Positions 27,021 through 35,669 of a DNA stretch of 64,000 bases are shown here, one piece after another (within the stretch, counting starts at the first letter, position 1; the number at the start of each line of letters is the position of its first letter). The position numbers and the translations under genes were made by a program. The notes beneath the pieces were generated by a model, which had not been told where the DNA came from, made no database searches, and was given only the letters and a program-made list of their open reading frames with translations. Source of the DNA: CAWBJP01 sp963789165 (GTDB lineage Bacteria > Actinomycetota > Acidimicrobiia > IMCC26256 > BP-133); contig CAWBJP010000003.1 in the NCBI GenBank assembly GCA_963789165.1, forward strand, positions 372,001-436,000, given 5' to 3'.

Positions 27021-29954
27021 TCAGGTCTTGCGGCGGGGGGGCGAGGCGGGCAGGACGGCCGCTCCCACGATGGGACGGGTCAGCTTCAGGTCGCCGGTGG
27101 AGCCCAGGAACTCGGCCTCCCCGAAGCTGAACACACCACCATCGGAGGCCACCAGCCAGTAACCGTCGGCATCGGTGTTCCGGGCCATGCCGATGATCGG
27201 GCTGTTCAGCTTCATGGCGCCGGTCGAGCCCATGAATGTGGCGTCGCCGAAGGTGAACACGCCACCATCGGAGGCCACCAGCCAGTAGCCGCGCCCGGTC
27301 GGGGTCGGGACCATGCCCACGATGGGGCGCTGCAGGCGGATGCCTCCGGTCGACCCGAGGAAGGGAGCGTCGCCGAAGCTGAAGATGCCGCCGTCGGAGG
27401 CCACCATCCAGTAGCCGTTGCCGGCCGGGTTGGCGGCCATGCCCACGATGGGACGGTTGAGCTTGTAGCCCCCGGTCGACCCGCGGAAGGGAGCCTCGCC
27501 GAAGCTGAAGATGCCGCCGTCGGCCGCCACCATCCAGTAGCCGTTGCCGGCCGGGTTGGCGGCCATGCCCACGATGGGACGGTTGAGCTTGAGTCCCCCG
27601 GTCGACCCGAGGAAGGGAGCGTCGCCGAAGCTGAAGATGCCGCCGTCGGCGGCCACCATCCAGTAGCCGTTGCCCTTGACCGTGGGAGCCATGCCGACGA
27701 CCGGTGAGTTGAGCGGGATGTCACCGGTCGACCCCAGGAAGTCGGTGTCCCCGAAGGCGAAGACGCCGCCGTCGGACGCCACCATCCAGTAGCCCCGGTC
27801 GCTGGCCTCGATGGTCGCCTCCGCTTCGTCGCGGTCGAGCCGGGCGTTCACCGGATCGGACAGCTCGAGCAGGAAGCTCTCTTCCGGCTCGTCCTCGAGA
27901 TCGGCGAAGACGGGGACCGCGATCTCGGCCTCCACCTCACCCGGCGGGAAGACGACGGTGTCGTCGACGGCTTCGTAGTCCTCGTCGGCCACGGCCGAAC
28001 CATCGCCTGTGCGGTAGCTGACCTCCACCGCCCGTCCGCTCTCCGAGGACAGGCGCAGGGTGAAGACGGCGTCGACCTCCTCCTCGTCCTCCTCGGCGAC
28101 CTCCGCATCCTCGATGGTGATGGTGAGGTCGTCATCGAAGATCTCGGCTTCGGCCCGGGTATCGGCCACTCTGGCGCCGCGGGGGTTGGAGAGGTCGATG
28201 AAGAAGATCTCCGGGTCGGCCGCGCCCTCGTCGACATCGTCGTCCACGATGCGGACCTCGATGCTCCGGCTCACCTGACCGGGGGCGAAGGTGACGGTCC
28301 CGCTGGCCTCCTCGTAGTCGTCCGGTTCCGTGGCGGTGCCGTCCACGGTGCGCCATTCCACCGTCACCGTGTCAGGGCTCGGGGCGGAGAGGATCACGGG
28401 GAAGGAGGCCTCGAGGCCCCGGGAATCACCCTCGGTGATGACGACGTCCTCGATACCGATGAGATCCTCGTTGTCGAGGAGGGTGATCTCCGATTGTCCG
28501 TCGAGCACCTTGGCGCCCGAGGGGCTCGACAGCTCCAGGTAGAAGATCTCCTCTTCCTCGGCGATCTTGTCGTCCTCGATGTCGATCAGGATGCGCTTGC
28601 CGGCCTCCCCGGGCGAGAAGGTGAGCGTGCCGCTCTGCTCCGTGTAGTCGTCGGGCTCGACGGCCGAGCCGTCCCGGGTGGTGTAGCGGACCCGGACCGT
28701 CTCGTCGACGGGCTTGTTGAGCTTCACCTCGACGATCGCTTGGTCGGCCCCTTCCATGACGGCGACGTCCTCGACCTCGATGGTGACGTCGGCGTCGACG
28801 ATCTTGCCCTCGCCCACGCCGTCCCCGATCTCGGCCCCGGAGGCATCGAAGAGCTCGACGTAGAAGAGCTCGTCTTCCTCCTCCGCGTCGCGGACGGCGT
28901 CGCTCTTGACCGGCACCGAGACGGTTTTGCTGGCCTCGCCGGGCGAGAAGGTGAGCGTCCCCGACCTGGACTCGAAGTCCTCACCGGCGCGGGCGGATCC
29001 CTCCACCGTCCGGTAGCGGACCGTGACGTGGTTGGTGGCGGGGGCGGACAGGTTGACCTCGAAGAGGGCATCGGTGGTCCCCGAGTCGGGCTCGGCCACG
29101 GCCGCGTCCCCGATCTCGATGGTGGCGTCGTCGTCCAGGATGGCGACGACACCGTGGGAGGCGGCGATGTCGGCATGGGAGGCGTCATTGAGCAGGACGG
29201 TGAATTCCTCCAGCCCCTCCTCGCCACCCTCGGCGAAGGTGTCGCCCTTGACGTCGATGGTGATGATCTCGCTCAACTCCCCGGGCGAGAAGGTCAGGGT
29301 GCCGCTCTCGCTGACATAGTCGGAGCCGGCCCGGGCCGTCCCGTCCACCGTCCGGTAGTCGACGGTGACGTGCCTTGAACTGACCGAGGACAGGGCCACC
29401 GCCAGCGTGGCCTCGGTGGTACCGGAGTCATTTTCGAAGACGGATGTGCCCTCGATCTCGAGGGTCTGGTCGTCGCCCACGATGAGACCGACGGCGGTGT
29501 CCCGGTCGATCTCGATGGCCAGCGCGTTCTCGTCCACGGCGTCCGCCAGCACGACGAAGAAGTCTTCATCGCCCGTCTCCTCGTCGACCACGTCGCTGCG
29601 GACGTCCACCGTGATGGTCTCGACGGTGTCCCCGGGCGCGAAGGTGACCGTGCCTTCGTCGGACTCGTAGTCCAACGGTGCCTCGGCCTCGCCGTCCTCG
29701 GTGGCGTATTCCACCGTGATCTCGAAGGGCCAGGGCTCGGACAACTCGACGGTGAACTCGGCGTGGCTGGTCCCGCTGTCCCCTTCGACCACTTCGGCGT
29801 CGTGGATCGTGATCGTCGGGTCGGGAGCGGCGCCGGCCGTCCCCAGGGGCAGGACAAAGCTGACCATGAGCCCGGCCAGCCCCGCGGTCCCGAACCGGAA
29901 CGCGTGCCGGCGTGTCCACGCCTCGGCACGCGCGAAGAGGTAGAAAGAGCGCAC
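27021..29954 (-). CDS. Secreted Calx-beta repeat protein with C-terminal GYWMVASDGG repeats
   Basis: A 977-residue secreted protein. It begins with GTG at 29954 and has a basic, then hydrophobic signal sequence (AGLAGLMVSFVLPLGTAGAA). Six Calx-beta domains of about 110-120 residues follow, each opening with a strand like TITIHDAEVVEGDSGT and containing YRTVDGTA and GTLTFSPGE motifs with acidic calcium-site residues. The last 250 residues are six tandem 42-residue repeats starting GYWMVASDGGVFAFGD and ending in a GST-LN-PIVGM pattern, which suggests a beta-propeller or similar closed repeat. It is strongly acidic. A calcium-dependent surface or adhesive role is inferred from domain type. Confidence 0.85.
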   Translation of the reverse strand: MRSFYLFARAEAWTRRHAFRFGTAGLAGLMVSFVLPLGTAGAAPDPTITIHDAEVVEGDSGTSHAEFTVELSEPWPFEITVEYATEDGEAEAPLDYESDEGTVTFAPGDTVETITVDVRSDVVDEETGDEDFFVVLADAVDENALAIEIDRDTAVGLIVGDDQTLEIEGTSVFENDSGTTEATLAVALSSVSSRHVTVDYRTVDGTARAGSDYVSESGTLTFSPGELSEIITIDVKGDTFAEGGEEGLEEFTVLLNDASHADIAASHGVVAILDDDATIEIGDAAVAEPDSGTTDALFEVNLSAPATNHVTVRYRTVEGSARAGEDFESRSGTLTFSPGEASKTVSVPVKSDAVRDAEEEDELFYVELFDASGAEIGDGVGEGKIVDADVTIEVEDVAVMEGADQAIVEVKLNKPVDETVRVRYTTRDGSAVEPDDYTEQSGTLTFSPGEAGKRILIDIEDDKIAEEEEIFYLELSSPSGAKVLDGQSEITLLDNEDLIGIEDVVITEGDSRGLEASFPVILSAPSPDTVTVEWRTVDGTATEPDDYEEASGTVTFAPGQVSRSIEVRIVDDDVDEGAADPEIFFIDLSNPRGARVADTRAEAEIFDDDLTITIEDAEVAEEDEEEVDAVFTLRLSSESGRAVEVSYRTGDGSAVADEDYEAVDDTVVFPPGEVEAEIAVPVFADLEDEPEESFLLELSDPVNARLDRDEAEATIEASDRGYWMVASDGGVFAFGDTDFLGSTGDIPLNSPVVGMAPTVKGNGYWMVAADGGIFSFGDAPFLGSTGGLKLNRPIVGMAANPAGNGYWMVAADGGIFSFGEAPFRGSTGGYKLNRPIVGMAANPAGNGYWMVASDGGIFSFGDAPFLGSTGGIRLQRPIVGMVPTPTGRGYWLVASDGGVFTFGDATFMGSTGAMKLNSPIIGMARNTDADGYWLVASDGGVFSFGEAEFLGSTGDLKLTRPIVGAAVLPASPPRRKT
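27040..27796 (-). repeat. Six tandem 126-bp repeats inside the Calx-beta gene
   Basis: Each unit encodes one 42-residue GYWMV/LV-A-DGG repeat. Units two to four are closest to each other at DNA level, for example the recurring GCCGAAGCTGAAGATGCCGC block on the + strand, which suggests recent duplication or gene conversion. Confidence 0.85.
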
Positions 29955-30216
29955 TTTATCCCCAACCTTCTAGACGCAATGGCACCGCAAACGTACGAAG
30001 AGTTTACGAAGAGTTCGCTCTCATCTAGGCAATTCCTTTAGACGCAGAAGGGACGAAAGGGAGCCGCAAACGCAGACCTGGCAAAGGGAGTAGCGGGTAT
30101 GGAAGCGCCGGAAGGGCGCGCAATCAGCGCAAAGGTGTCCAGGCAGAACCCGCCATAACGGCAGAAACCGGACCCGCTCTTGTGGTCGCGGCTAGACATC
30201 CCACGCCTCTAACTCG

Positions 30217-31452
30217 TCAAGCCGCTTGTTGTTGCCGGTGGCCCCAGGCCGTGTGCTCGTCGTAGAGGGTGTGGTGGCGGAGGCAGCCGTGGAGGAGGCC
30301 GACGAGCCGGTTGGCGAGGGCTCGGAGGGCGCGTTGGTGGGTGTCGCCGTTGCGGCGTCGTTGGTCGTAGTAGGCCCGGGCTCCGGGGCTGGCAGTGATG
30401 GCGCAGAAGGCCCACTGCTGGCAGGCGTCGGCGAGGCGGCGGTTGCGGGCGTAGCGGGCGAGGACGACGTGACTGCGCCCGGAGGCTTTGGTGATAGGTG
30501 ACGTGCCGGCATAGTTCTTGCGAGACTTGGTGTCGGCATAGCGGTTCGGGTCATCCCCGAACTCGCCGAGCACCCGGGCGCCCAGGGTCATCCCCAGTCC
30601 TGGCAGGGAGCGGATGATCTTGGCGTCCGGGTGCTGCTCAAAACGGTCGGCCAGCTCGGCTTCGAGCCGGCTGATCTGGGTGGACAGCTCGACGATGACG
30701 GCCACGAGGGCCGATGACGAGCTGCCCATGGCACCAGCGATGATGTCCGGGGCTTGGAGCTGCGCCGCCCGCAGGGCCATCTGGATCTCACCGGCGCGTT
30801 CCTCGATCCGGCGTTGCCGGCCCGCCCGGCGCAGCCCGGCGGCGATCTTGGAGCGGGACAGGCCCCGGCCCAGCGCCGGGGTCGGGGCCATCGACAGCAC
30901 CGCCAGCGCCTCGGCCGACCCGAGCTCGGGAAAGGCCTCGAGGGCCGCCGGGTAGAACTCCCGCAGCGTCGAGCGCAGCTGGTTCAGCTGCCGCTGCCGG
31001 CTCCAGATCAGGCTCTGGTGCGCCCGGGCCAGGACCTTGACCGCCTCGGCCAGGTCGCTGTCCCCGGCCACCCGCCGGTGGTTGTGGCGGTCCGTACGGG
31101 CCAGGTCGGCCAGCACCTTGGCGTCACCCGGGTCCGACTTTGCCCCCGAGGTGGAGTGCCGCTCCCGATAGCGGGCCACGGACATCGGGTTCACCGCGAT
31201 GACCGTGTAGCCAGCGGCGACCAGTGCCCCCACGAACAGACCCCGGTCCGTCTCGGTGGCCACCACCACCTCGTCCGGGGCATCCACATGCGAGGCGACC
31301 AACTCGTGGAACCGGGCGACCCCTTCGATCCCTTCGGGCAGCCGGGCCCGGGCCAAGCGCTGCCCGGCACCATCCTCGACGAACACGTCATGATGCGTCT
31401 CGGCCCAGTCATGGCCGACAAACACCTCTCCCACCAGCACCTCCGATCGCAC
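30217..31452 (-). CDS. IS110-family transposase (DEDD recombinase)
   Basis: About 411 residues and intact. The N-terminal RuvC-like DEDD domain is visible: FVGHDWAETHHDVF with the first Asp, VVATETDRGLF with the Glu, and SGAKSDPGDAKVLADL with the last Asp pair. A central coiled-coil region precedes the C-terminal Tnp domain with SLPGLGMTLGARVLGEFGD and YAGTSPITKASGRS, which carries the serine that acts as nucleophile in this family. The open frame extends to a TTG at 31455; GTG at 31452 or 31440 are alternative starts. IS110 enzymes work with a bridge RNA encoded in the element's non-coding end, and such a region lies directly upstream. Confidence 0.93.
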   Translation of the reverse strand: MRSEVLVGEVFVGHDWAETHHDVFVEDGAGQRLARARLPEGIEGVARFHELVASHVDAPDEVVVATETDRGLFVGALVAAGYTVIAVNPMSVARYRERHSTSGAKSDPGDAKVLADLARTDRHNHRRVAGDSDLAEAVKVLARAHQSLIWSRQRQLNQLRSTLREFYPAALEAFPELGSAEALAVLSMAPTPALGRGLSRSKIAAGLRRAGRQRRIEERAGEIQMALRAAQLQAPDIIAGAMGSSSSALVAVIVELSTQISRLEAELADRFEQHPDAKIIRSLPGLGMTLGARVLGEFGDDPNRYADTKSRKNYAGTSPITKASGRSHVVLARYARNRRLADACQQWAFCAITASPGARAYYDQRRRNGDTHQRALRALANRLVGLLHGCLRHHTLYDEHTAWGHRQQQAA

Positions 31453-31455
31453 CAA

Positions 31456-31666
31456 GGGTCCGGACCGAGCCCGAGGCGACCAGCAGCTCCCTAATGGTTC
31501 AGTGCTCGAAGCACGTCATCCCACCAGCCATCCGAGGTCGACCTCACCAGCCGGCAGGCGCACGATCTAGCCGTAGGGCTCAACGCCCTGGAGACCGCAG
31601 TGCTGACCTGCCAGCCGGCTCAGCCACCAGCCTCACCCACTCAACCGGGGAGGTGGTCGATCCCCA
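31456..31666 (-). ncRNA. Candidate IS110 bridge RNA region
   Basis: Non-coding interval between the transposase start and the P450 stop. It contains nested inverted repeats: GTGCT-CGA-AGCAC at 31502-31514 and AGGGC-TCAAC-GCCCT at 31575-31589. The latter is enclosed by GGCAGG at 31553-31558 pairing with CCTGCC at 31607-31612. IS110-type elements encode the bridge RNA in this position. Loop guide sequences were not tested against the element ends. Confidence 0.4.
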
Positions 31667-32836
31667 TTAGGAGATCTCCATGGGAAGGCTGGCCAGGCCC
31701 CGGGTGGTGCTGTGGGCTTCGTGGACCGCCTCACCGCACTCCAGGGTGGTCACCTGGTTGACCAGGGCTGTGAGGATGGCGTGGGCCTCGACCCGGGCCA
31801 GCGGCGCCCCCACGCAGGAGTGGATGCCGTGCCCGAAACCGACGTGGTCGGCGGGGTTGCGGCGGACGTCGTAGTGGTCGGGGTCGGGGTAGTGGCGCTC
31901 GTCGCGGTTGGCCGACCCGAGGATGATGGCCATCCGGCTCCCGGGGGGGATCTCGATCCCGTCGATCTCGGCGCCGTCGCGGCAGCCCCGGCCCCAGATC
32001 TGGATGGGCGCCTCCATCCTCAGCCCTTCGTTGAAGGCGGCGGGGATGAGCGACGGGTCGTCCCGCAACGTCTTCCATTGTTCGGGATCCTGGGCCAGGT
32101 ACCAGATCGTGCTGCCGATGCCGTTGATGGTGGTGTCGAAGGCCGGGCCGAGGTAGTTCCAGATGTGCATGGTGGCGCTGTCGGCCGGGGTCACGCCCCG
32201 CTCCTCGGCGTCGAAGAGCGACCAGCCCATGCTCCCGGGCGCCATGTCCTCCTTGGTCAGGCGGCCGATGACCTGGAGCAGCTCCAGGGCGATGGGGAAC
32301 GCCTCGTAGACCCGCTCTCCCTCCGGACCGGCGGTGTCGAAGAAGTACGGCCCGGCCGGGCCGAACTGGTCGAGAAGCTCGCCCGAGATCCCGATCTGCT
32401 CCCCCACGACCTCCACGACGAAGCGCTGGGCCAGGTCGGTGACGAGGTCGAAGGACCGGCGTTCGAGCAGCTCGGCGATCAGGGCATCGGCGCGGGCCTG
32501 GATCGGGGCGTGCAGCTCCTTCACCTCGGAGAGCCGGAGACGCTCGAGCAAGGCGGCCCGGATCTGGTCGTGCTCGGGCGGGTCGGACCCGGGGGCGGTG
32601 CCCAGCTCGGCCTCGTTCATGAGGTCGTTGAAGGCGACCCCGTCAGCTGAGGTGAAGGTGTGCCAGTCCCGCAGGGCGGCCCGGACATCGGCGAAGCGGC
32701 CGACGGCGTAGAAGTTGTGGAGCTCCAGGTGGACGGCCGGCGCCGCGTCCCGGATCGCCCGGTAGTGCGGCCAAGGGTCGATGAGGACCTCGTCGGACCA
32801 CAGGTCGAGGTCGGACGTGGGCGCTTGGGTCGACAT
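31667..32836 (-). CDS. Cytochrome P450 (copy 1)
   Basis: Heme monooxygenase of 389 residues. The heme loop FGHGIHSCVGAPLARVE places the thiolate ligand at Cys341, the K-helix ExxR is in NEGLRMEAP, and the I-helix reads LGPAFDTTINGIG with the threonine pair that helps oxygen activation. It is a soluble bacterial type that needs a ferredoxin; a 3-Cys ferredoxin is encoded at 57817-58041. ATG at 32836 opens the frame, with the 18-bp operator 62 bases upstream. The stop lies at the presumed edge of the IS110 element, so the last few residues may have been altered by insertion. The substrate is unknown. Confidence 0.92.
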   Translation of the reverse strand: MSTQAPTSDLDLWSDEVLIDPWPHYRAIRDAAPAVHLELHNFYAVGRFADVRAALRDWHTFTSADGVAFNDLMNEAELGTAPGSDPPEHDQIRAALLERLRLSEVKELHAPIQARADALIAELLERRSFDLVTDLAQRFVVEVVGEQIGISGELLDQFGPAGPYFFDTAGPEGERVYEAFPIALELLQVIGRLTKEDMAPGSMGWSLFDAEERGVTPADSATMHIWNYLGPAFDTTINGIGSTIWYLAQDPEQWKTLRDDPSLIPAAFNEGLRMEAPIQIWGRGCRDGAEIDGIEIPPGSRMAIILGSANRDERHYPDPDHYDVRRNPADHVGFGHGIHSCVGAPLARVEAHAILTALVNQVTTLECGEAVHEAHSTTRGLASLPMEIS

Positions 32837-32898
32837 CGAGTCCCTCCGCTGTTGTGACCAAACCTAGGCGCGGTTCTCACCAGATCGAGGCGCTGTTC

Positions 32899-32916
32899 TG
32901 ACCGACTATTCAGTCA
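32899..32916. promoter_or_regulatory. Operator copy 4 (TGACCGA-CTAT-TCAGTCA)
   Basis: Copy of the shared 7-4-7 inverted repeat, located between the methyltransferase stop and the P450 start. Next to it, two imperfect 15-base direct repeats (GGCGCGGTTCTCACC and GGCGCTGTTCTGACC) run toward the P450 gene. Confidence 0.75.
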
Positions 32917-32929
32917 TCGTAGTCGGCCG

Positions 32930-34021
32930 TCAGGCCAGCCGGTAGAGACGGAACTGGGGGTGCTCGACGTCGAGTACCTCGACCTGGGCAAACCCGGCGT
33001 CGGCGGCGTAGCGGCGGACGTCGTCAGCCCGGATGACGGTGCCGGTGCCCGCGCCGCCGTCCTGGAGGCTGACGGCCAGGCAGTGCAGCGTGCTGAAGGT
33101 GTAGAAGAACCGTTCCATCTCGGTGGTGGGCACGGTGAAGGCGTCCTCGGTGCGCTCGTCGACCACCAGCACGGTGCCGGCTTCGCCGGCCAGCTTCTTC
33201 ATCGTCCGCAGGATGCCTACCGGGTCGGGCATGTCGTGGAGCATCTCGATGGCCATCACCAGGTCGTAGTCGCCGGTGATGGCGGGGTCGGCGGCGTCGC
33301 GCACCTGGAACCGCACCCGGTCGGACACCCCGGCGGCTTCCGCTTCCCTGTGGGCCACGGCGATGGAGGCCTCGTCGAGGTCGTAACCGTCGATCTCGGC
33401 GTTGGGATAGGCCCGGGCGATGACGACCGCCGCCAGCCCCTCGCCGCAGCCGACCTCGGCGATCCGCACCCGCTCCCCCGCCGTCAGCCTGGCCTGCACC
33501 TCGGGCAGGGCCGGGAGCCAGTTCTGGGTCAGGTGGTTGACGAACACGGGCCGGGTGAAGGCGGCCTGGACGTCGTGCAGGTCGAAGAGACCGAAGGCGG
33601 CCCCGTCGCCCCGGCGGAACTCCTCCACCATGATGTCGAGCGCCTTTCCGAGCCAGGGAACGACGGCCGAGCACGGCTTCATGCACGCCTCGCTGTCGTC
33701 GTCGGTGAGCACGTGGGCGTGGGCGTTGGGCAAGGTGAAGCGACGGGCGGCAGCCGGCTCGGCCGCGTTCTCCACTTCGACCACGCCGGCGGTGGCCTGC
33801 TGCTCCAGCCACTCCTGGGCGTAGCGCTCGGCGATGCCCGCCGACTTGGCCAGGTCCCCGGCGGTCACCGGCCCGACGCCGGCCATCGCCTCGTAGAGGC
33901 CGAGCCGGACACCCAGCTCGACGTTGGCCAGCTCCATGGTGGCCAGGCACGCCATGAACAGGTTCCCGGCGAACTCCTCCACCCGGGCCTCGTCGTCAGC
34001 GCTCAGTTCGATCGTGATCAC
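32930..34021 (-). CDS. Class I SAM-dependent methyltransferase with N-terminal winged-helix-like domain
   Basis: A 363-residue protein. Residues 1-120 resemble the dimerisation and winged-helix part found in small-molecule O-methyltransferases (GLYEAMAGVGPVTAGDLAKSA, then YAQEWLEQQA). Residues 170-290 form the SAM domain, with motif I EVGCGEGLAAV, the acidic DGYDLDEASI strand end and LVMAIEMLHDMPDP. GTG at 34021 is backed by a strong AAGGAGGACCG. It lies upstream of the P450 gene on the same strand, but the operator between them suggests that the P450 also has its own promoter. The methyl acceptor is unknown. Confidence 0.85.
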   Translation of the reverse strand: MITIELSADDEARVEEFAGNLFMACLATMELANVELGVRLGLYEAMAGVGPVTAGDLAKSAGIAERYAQEWLEQQATAGVVEVENAAEPAAARRFTLPNAHAHVLTDDDSEACMKPCSAVVPWLGKALDIMVEEFRRGDGAAFGLFDLHDVQAAFTRPVFVNHLTQNWLPALPEVQARLTAGERVRIAEVGCGEGLAAVVIARAYPNAEIDGYDLDEASIAVAHREAEAAGVSDRVRFQVRDAADPAITGDYDLVMAIEMLHDMPDPVGILRTMKKLAGEAGTVLVVDERTEDAFTVPTTEMERFFYTFSTLHCLAVSLQDGGAGTGTVIRADDVRRYAADAGFAQVEVLDVEHPQFRLYRLA

Positions 34022-34141
34022 CGGTCCTCCTTGTCCCCCACGGCTGCTCTCATCATGGTCGTTGCAGTTTGGCTTCCGTTACGCCCGGTGTCGCCGGAGC
34101 GTTCACACCCGGGCGGGGGTGGACGGTACCCTCCCAGACCC

Positions 34142-35575
34142 ATGCCCCGCCGGACGAAGATCGTCGCCACCATCGGCCCCGCCTGCGAGGACCGGTCCAC
34201 CCTGGACGCTATGGCGGCCGCCGGCATGGACGTCGCCCGGCTGTCCCTGGCCCATGGTCCCCTGGAGGAGACCCTGGACCGGCTCGCCCGCATCCGGTCC
34301 GTCGATCCCGCGCTCGGGGTGCTCGCCGACCTGCCCGGCCCGAAGCTCCGTGCCGGCGTCTTTCCCGAGGGCGGTGTCCACCTGGCCAACGGCGCCTCGC
34401 TGGACCTCGTGCCCGGTGTCGACGGCGAGGGGAGCACGGAGCACCGGGTCGTGGTCGACGATCCCGGCCTCCTGGTCGACCTCGTCCCCGGCGATCGGGT
34501 CCGCCTGGGCGACGGCGCCATCCAGCTTGAGGTCCGCGACGTCGATCGCAACCGGGCCCGGGCCGAGGTGACGGTGGGCGGATGGGCCCGGGGGCGACCC
34601 GGCGTCGCCCTTCCCGCCGGCCGCCTGTCGATGTCCTCTCCCACTCCGACCGACCTGCGCCTCCTCGAGGCCCTGGCCGAAGCCGGAGTCGAAGCGGTGG
34701 CCATCTCCTTCGTCCGGTCGGCGGCCGACGTCGAAAAGGCCCGGGCCGCCATCTCGGGCGGCGGGCCCATGCTGGTGGCCAAGATCGAGACGCAGGAGGC
34801 CGTCGACGCAGTCGAGGACGTGATCGCCACCGCCGATGGCGTCATGGTGGCCCGGGGCGATCTGGGCATCCGCTGCGCCCTGGAGGACGTTCCCCACTAC
34901 CAGAAGCGCATCATCCGCGCCGGTGTCGCCTACGGCCGGCCGGTCATCACCGCCACCCAGATGCTGGAATCCATGGTGGCGTCGCCCGTCCCCACCCGGG
35001 CTGAGGTCTCCGACGTGGCCAACGCCGTCTTCGACGGCACCAGCGCCCTGATGCTCTCGGCCGAGACGGCCATCGGCGTCGATCCGGTGGCGGCGGTCGA
35101 AACCATGTCCCGGGTGGCCGTGCGGGCGGAGGCCGAGTTCGACTACTACGGCTGGGGCAGCAGCCTGGGCCGCCAGCAACAGGCCGGCGCCCAGGGTGCA
35201 TCGGCCACGTCCCGCATCACCACCGCCATCTCGGCCGCCGCCTGGCGGGCCGCCATCGACGCCGACGTGGCGGCCATCCTCGCCTGTACGGCGTCGGGCC
35301 GGACCGCCCGGGCCGTGTCCCGCTTCCGGCCCACCATGCCGCTCCTGGCCGTCACCCCCTCGCTCCGAACCGCCCGCCAACTGCGGATGGCCTGGGGTAT
35401 CACGCCGGTGCTCGACCAGCAGCGGGCCACCACGGACGACACCGTCTGGTTCGCGGTGGAGGCGGCCGCCCGCCTGGGAGTGGTGAAGCCGGGCGACGTG
35501 GTGGCGGTGGTGGTCGGCTCCCCCACCGAAGCAGAGCCGCTCACCGACACCCTCCGCCTCGTCCGGGTCCACTGA
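34142..35575 (+). CDS. Pyruvate kinase-like protein
   Basis: A 477-residue protein with the pyruvate kinase barrel: TKIVATIGPACED at the N-terminus, the signature block LVAKIETQEAVDAVEDVI with the catalytic Lys, MVARGDLGIR, ATQMLESM, and the C-terminal regulatory domain. ATG at 34142 gives the usual start. Typical enzymes read NFSHG and DTKGPEIR at the potassium site; here they are RLSLAHG and DLPGPKLR, so the Asn, Ser and Thr ligands are replaced. It may be K+-independent or have changed specificity. It is divergent from the methyltransferase and precedes the catabolic operon. The name pyk is possible but I leave it out because of these changes. Confidence 0.85.
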   Translation: MPRRTKIVATIGPACEDRSTLDAMAAAGMDVARLSLAHGPLEETLDRLARIRSVDPALGVLADLPGPKLRAGVFPEGGVHLANGASLDLVPGVDGEGSTEHRVVVDDPGLLVDLVPGDRVRLGDGAIQLEVRDVDRNRARAEVTVGGWARGRPGVALPAGRLSMSSPTPTDLRLLEALAEAGVEAVAISFVRSAADVEKARAAISGGGPMLVAKIETQEAVDAVEDVIATADGVMVARGDLGIRCALEDVPHYQKRIIRAGVAYGRPVITATQMLESMVASPVPTRAEVSDVANAVFDGTSALMLSAETAIGVDPVAAVETMSRVAVRAEAEFDYYGWGSSLGRQQQAGAQGASATSRITTAISAAAWRAAIDADVAAILACTASGRTARAVSRFRPTMPLLAVTPSLRTARQLRMAWGITPVLDQQRATTDDTVWFAVEAAARLGVVKPGDVVAVVVGSPTEAEPLTDTLRLVRVH

Positions 35576-35637
35576 TCCCCGCCGGCGGGCGGTACGTCGA
35601 GTCTGGAAAGCCGGGCTGCGCGCCGTTAGAGTGCGAC

Positions 35638-35655
35638 TGACCGATCGCTCATTCA
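35638..35655. promoter_or_regulatory. Operator copy 5 (TGACCGA-TCGC-TCATTCA)
   Basis: Shared operator ending 14 bases before the ATG at 35670, in front of the long catabolic run that extends to at least 42206. The position fits repression of the whole operon. Confidence 0.75.
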
Positions 35656-35669
35656 CAAGGACCCGGCCG

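Larger units (their letters stand above)
30180..31671 (-). mobile_element. IS110-family insertion sequence
   Basis: Approximate element containing the transposase gene plus about 215 bases of structured non-coding DNA upstream of it. IS110 elements lack classical terminal inverted repeats and target duplications, so the ends are estimated. The right limit is placed at the P450 stop codon and the left limit just beyond the transposase stop. No second copy is in the window. Confidence 0.7.

Noticed and set aside
27040..27796. Regularly spaced repeats resembling an array
   Set aside because: They are 126-base in-frame protein repeats without unique spacers, so not a CRISPR array.
32960..34141. 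Apparent N-terminal extension of the pyruvate kinase frame
   Set aside because: It only reads antisense through the methyltransferase; the kinase N-terminus starts at 34142.
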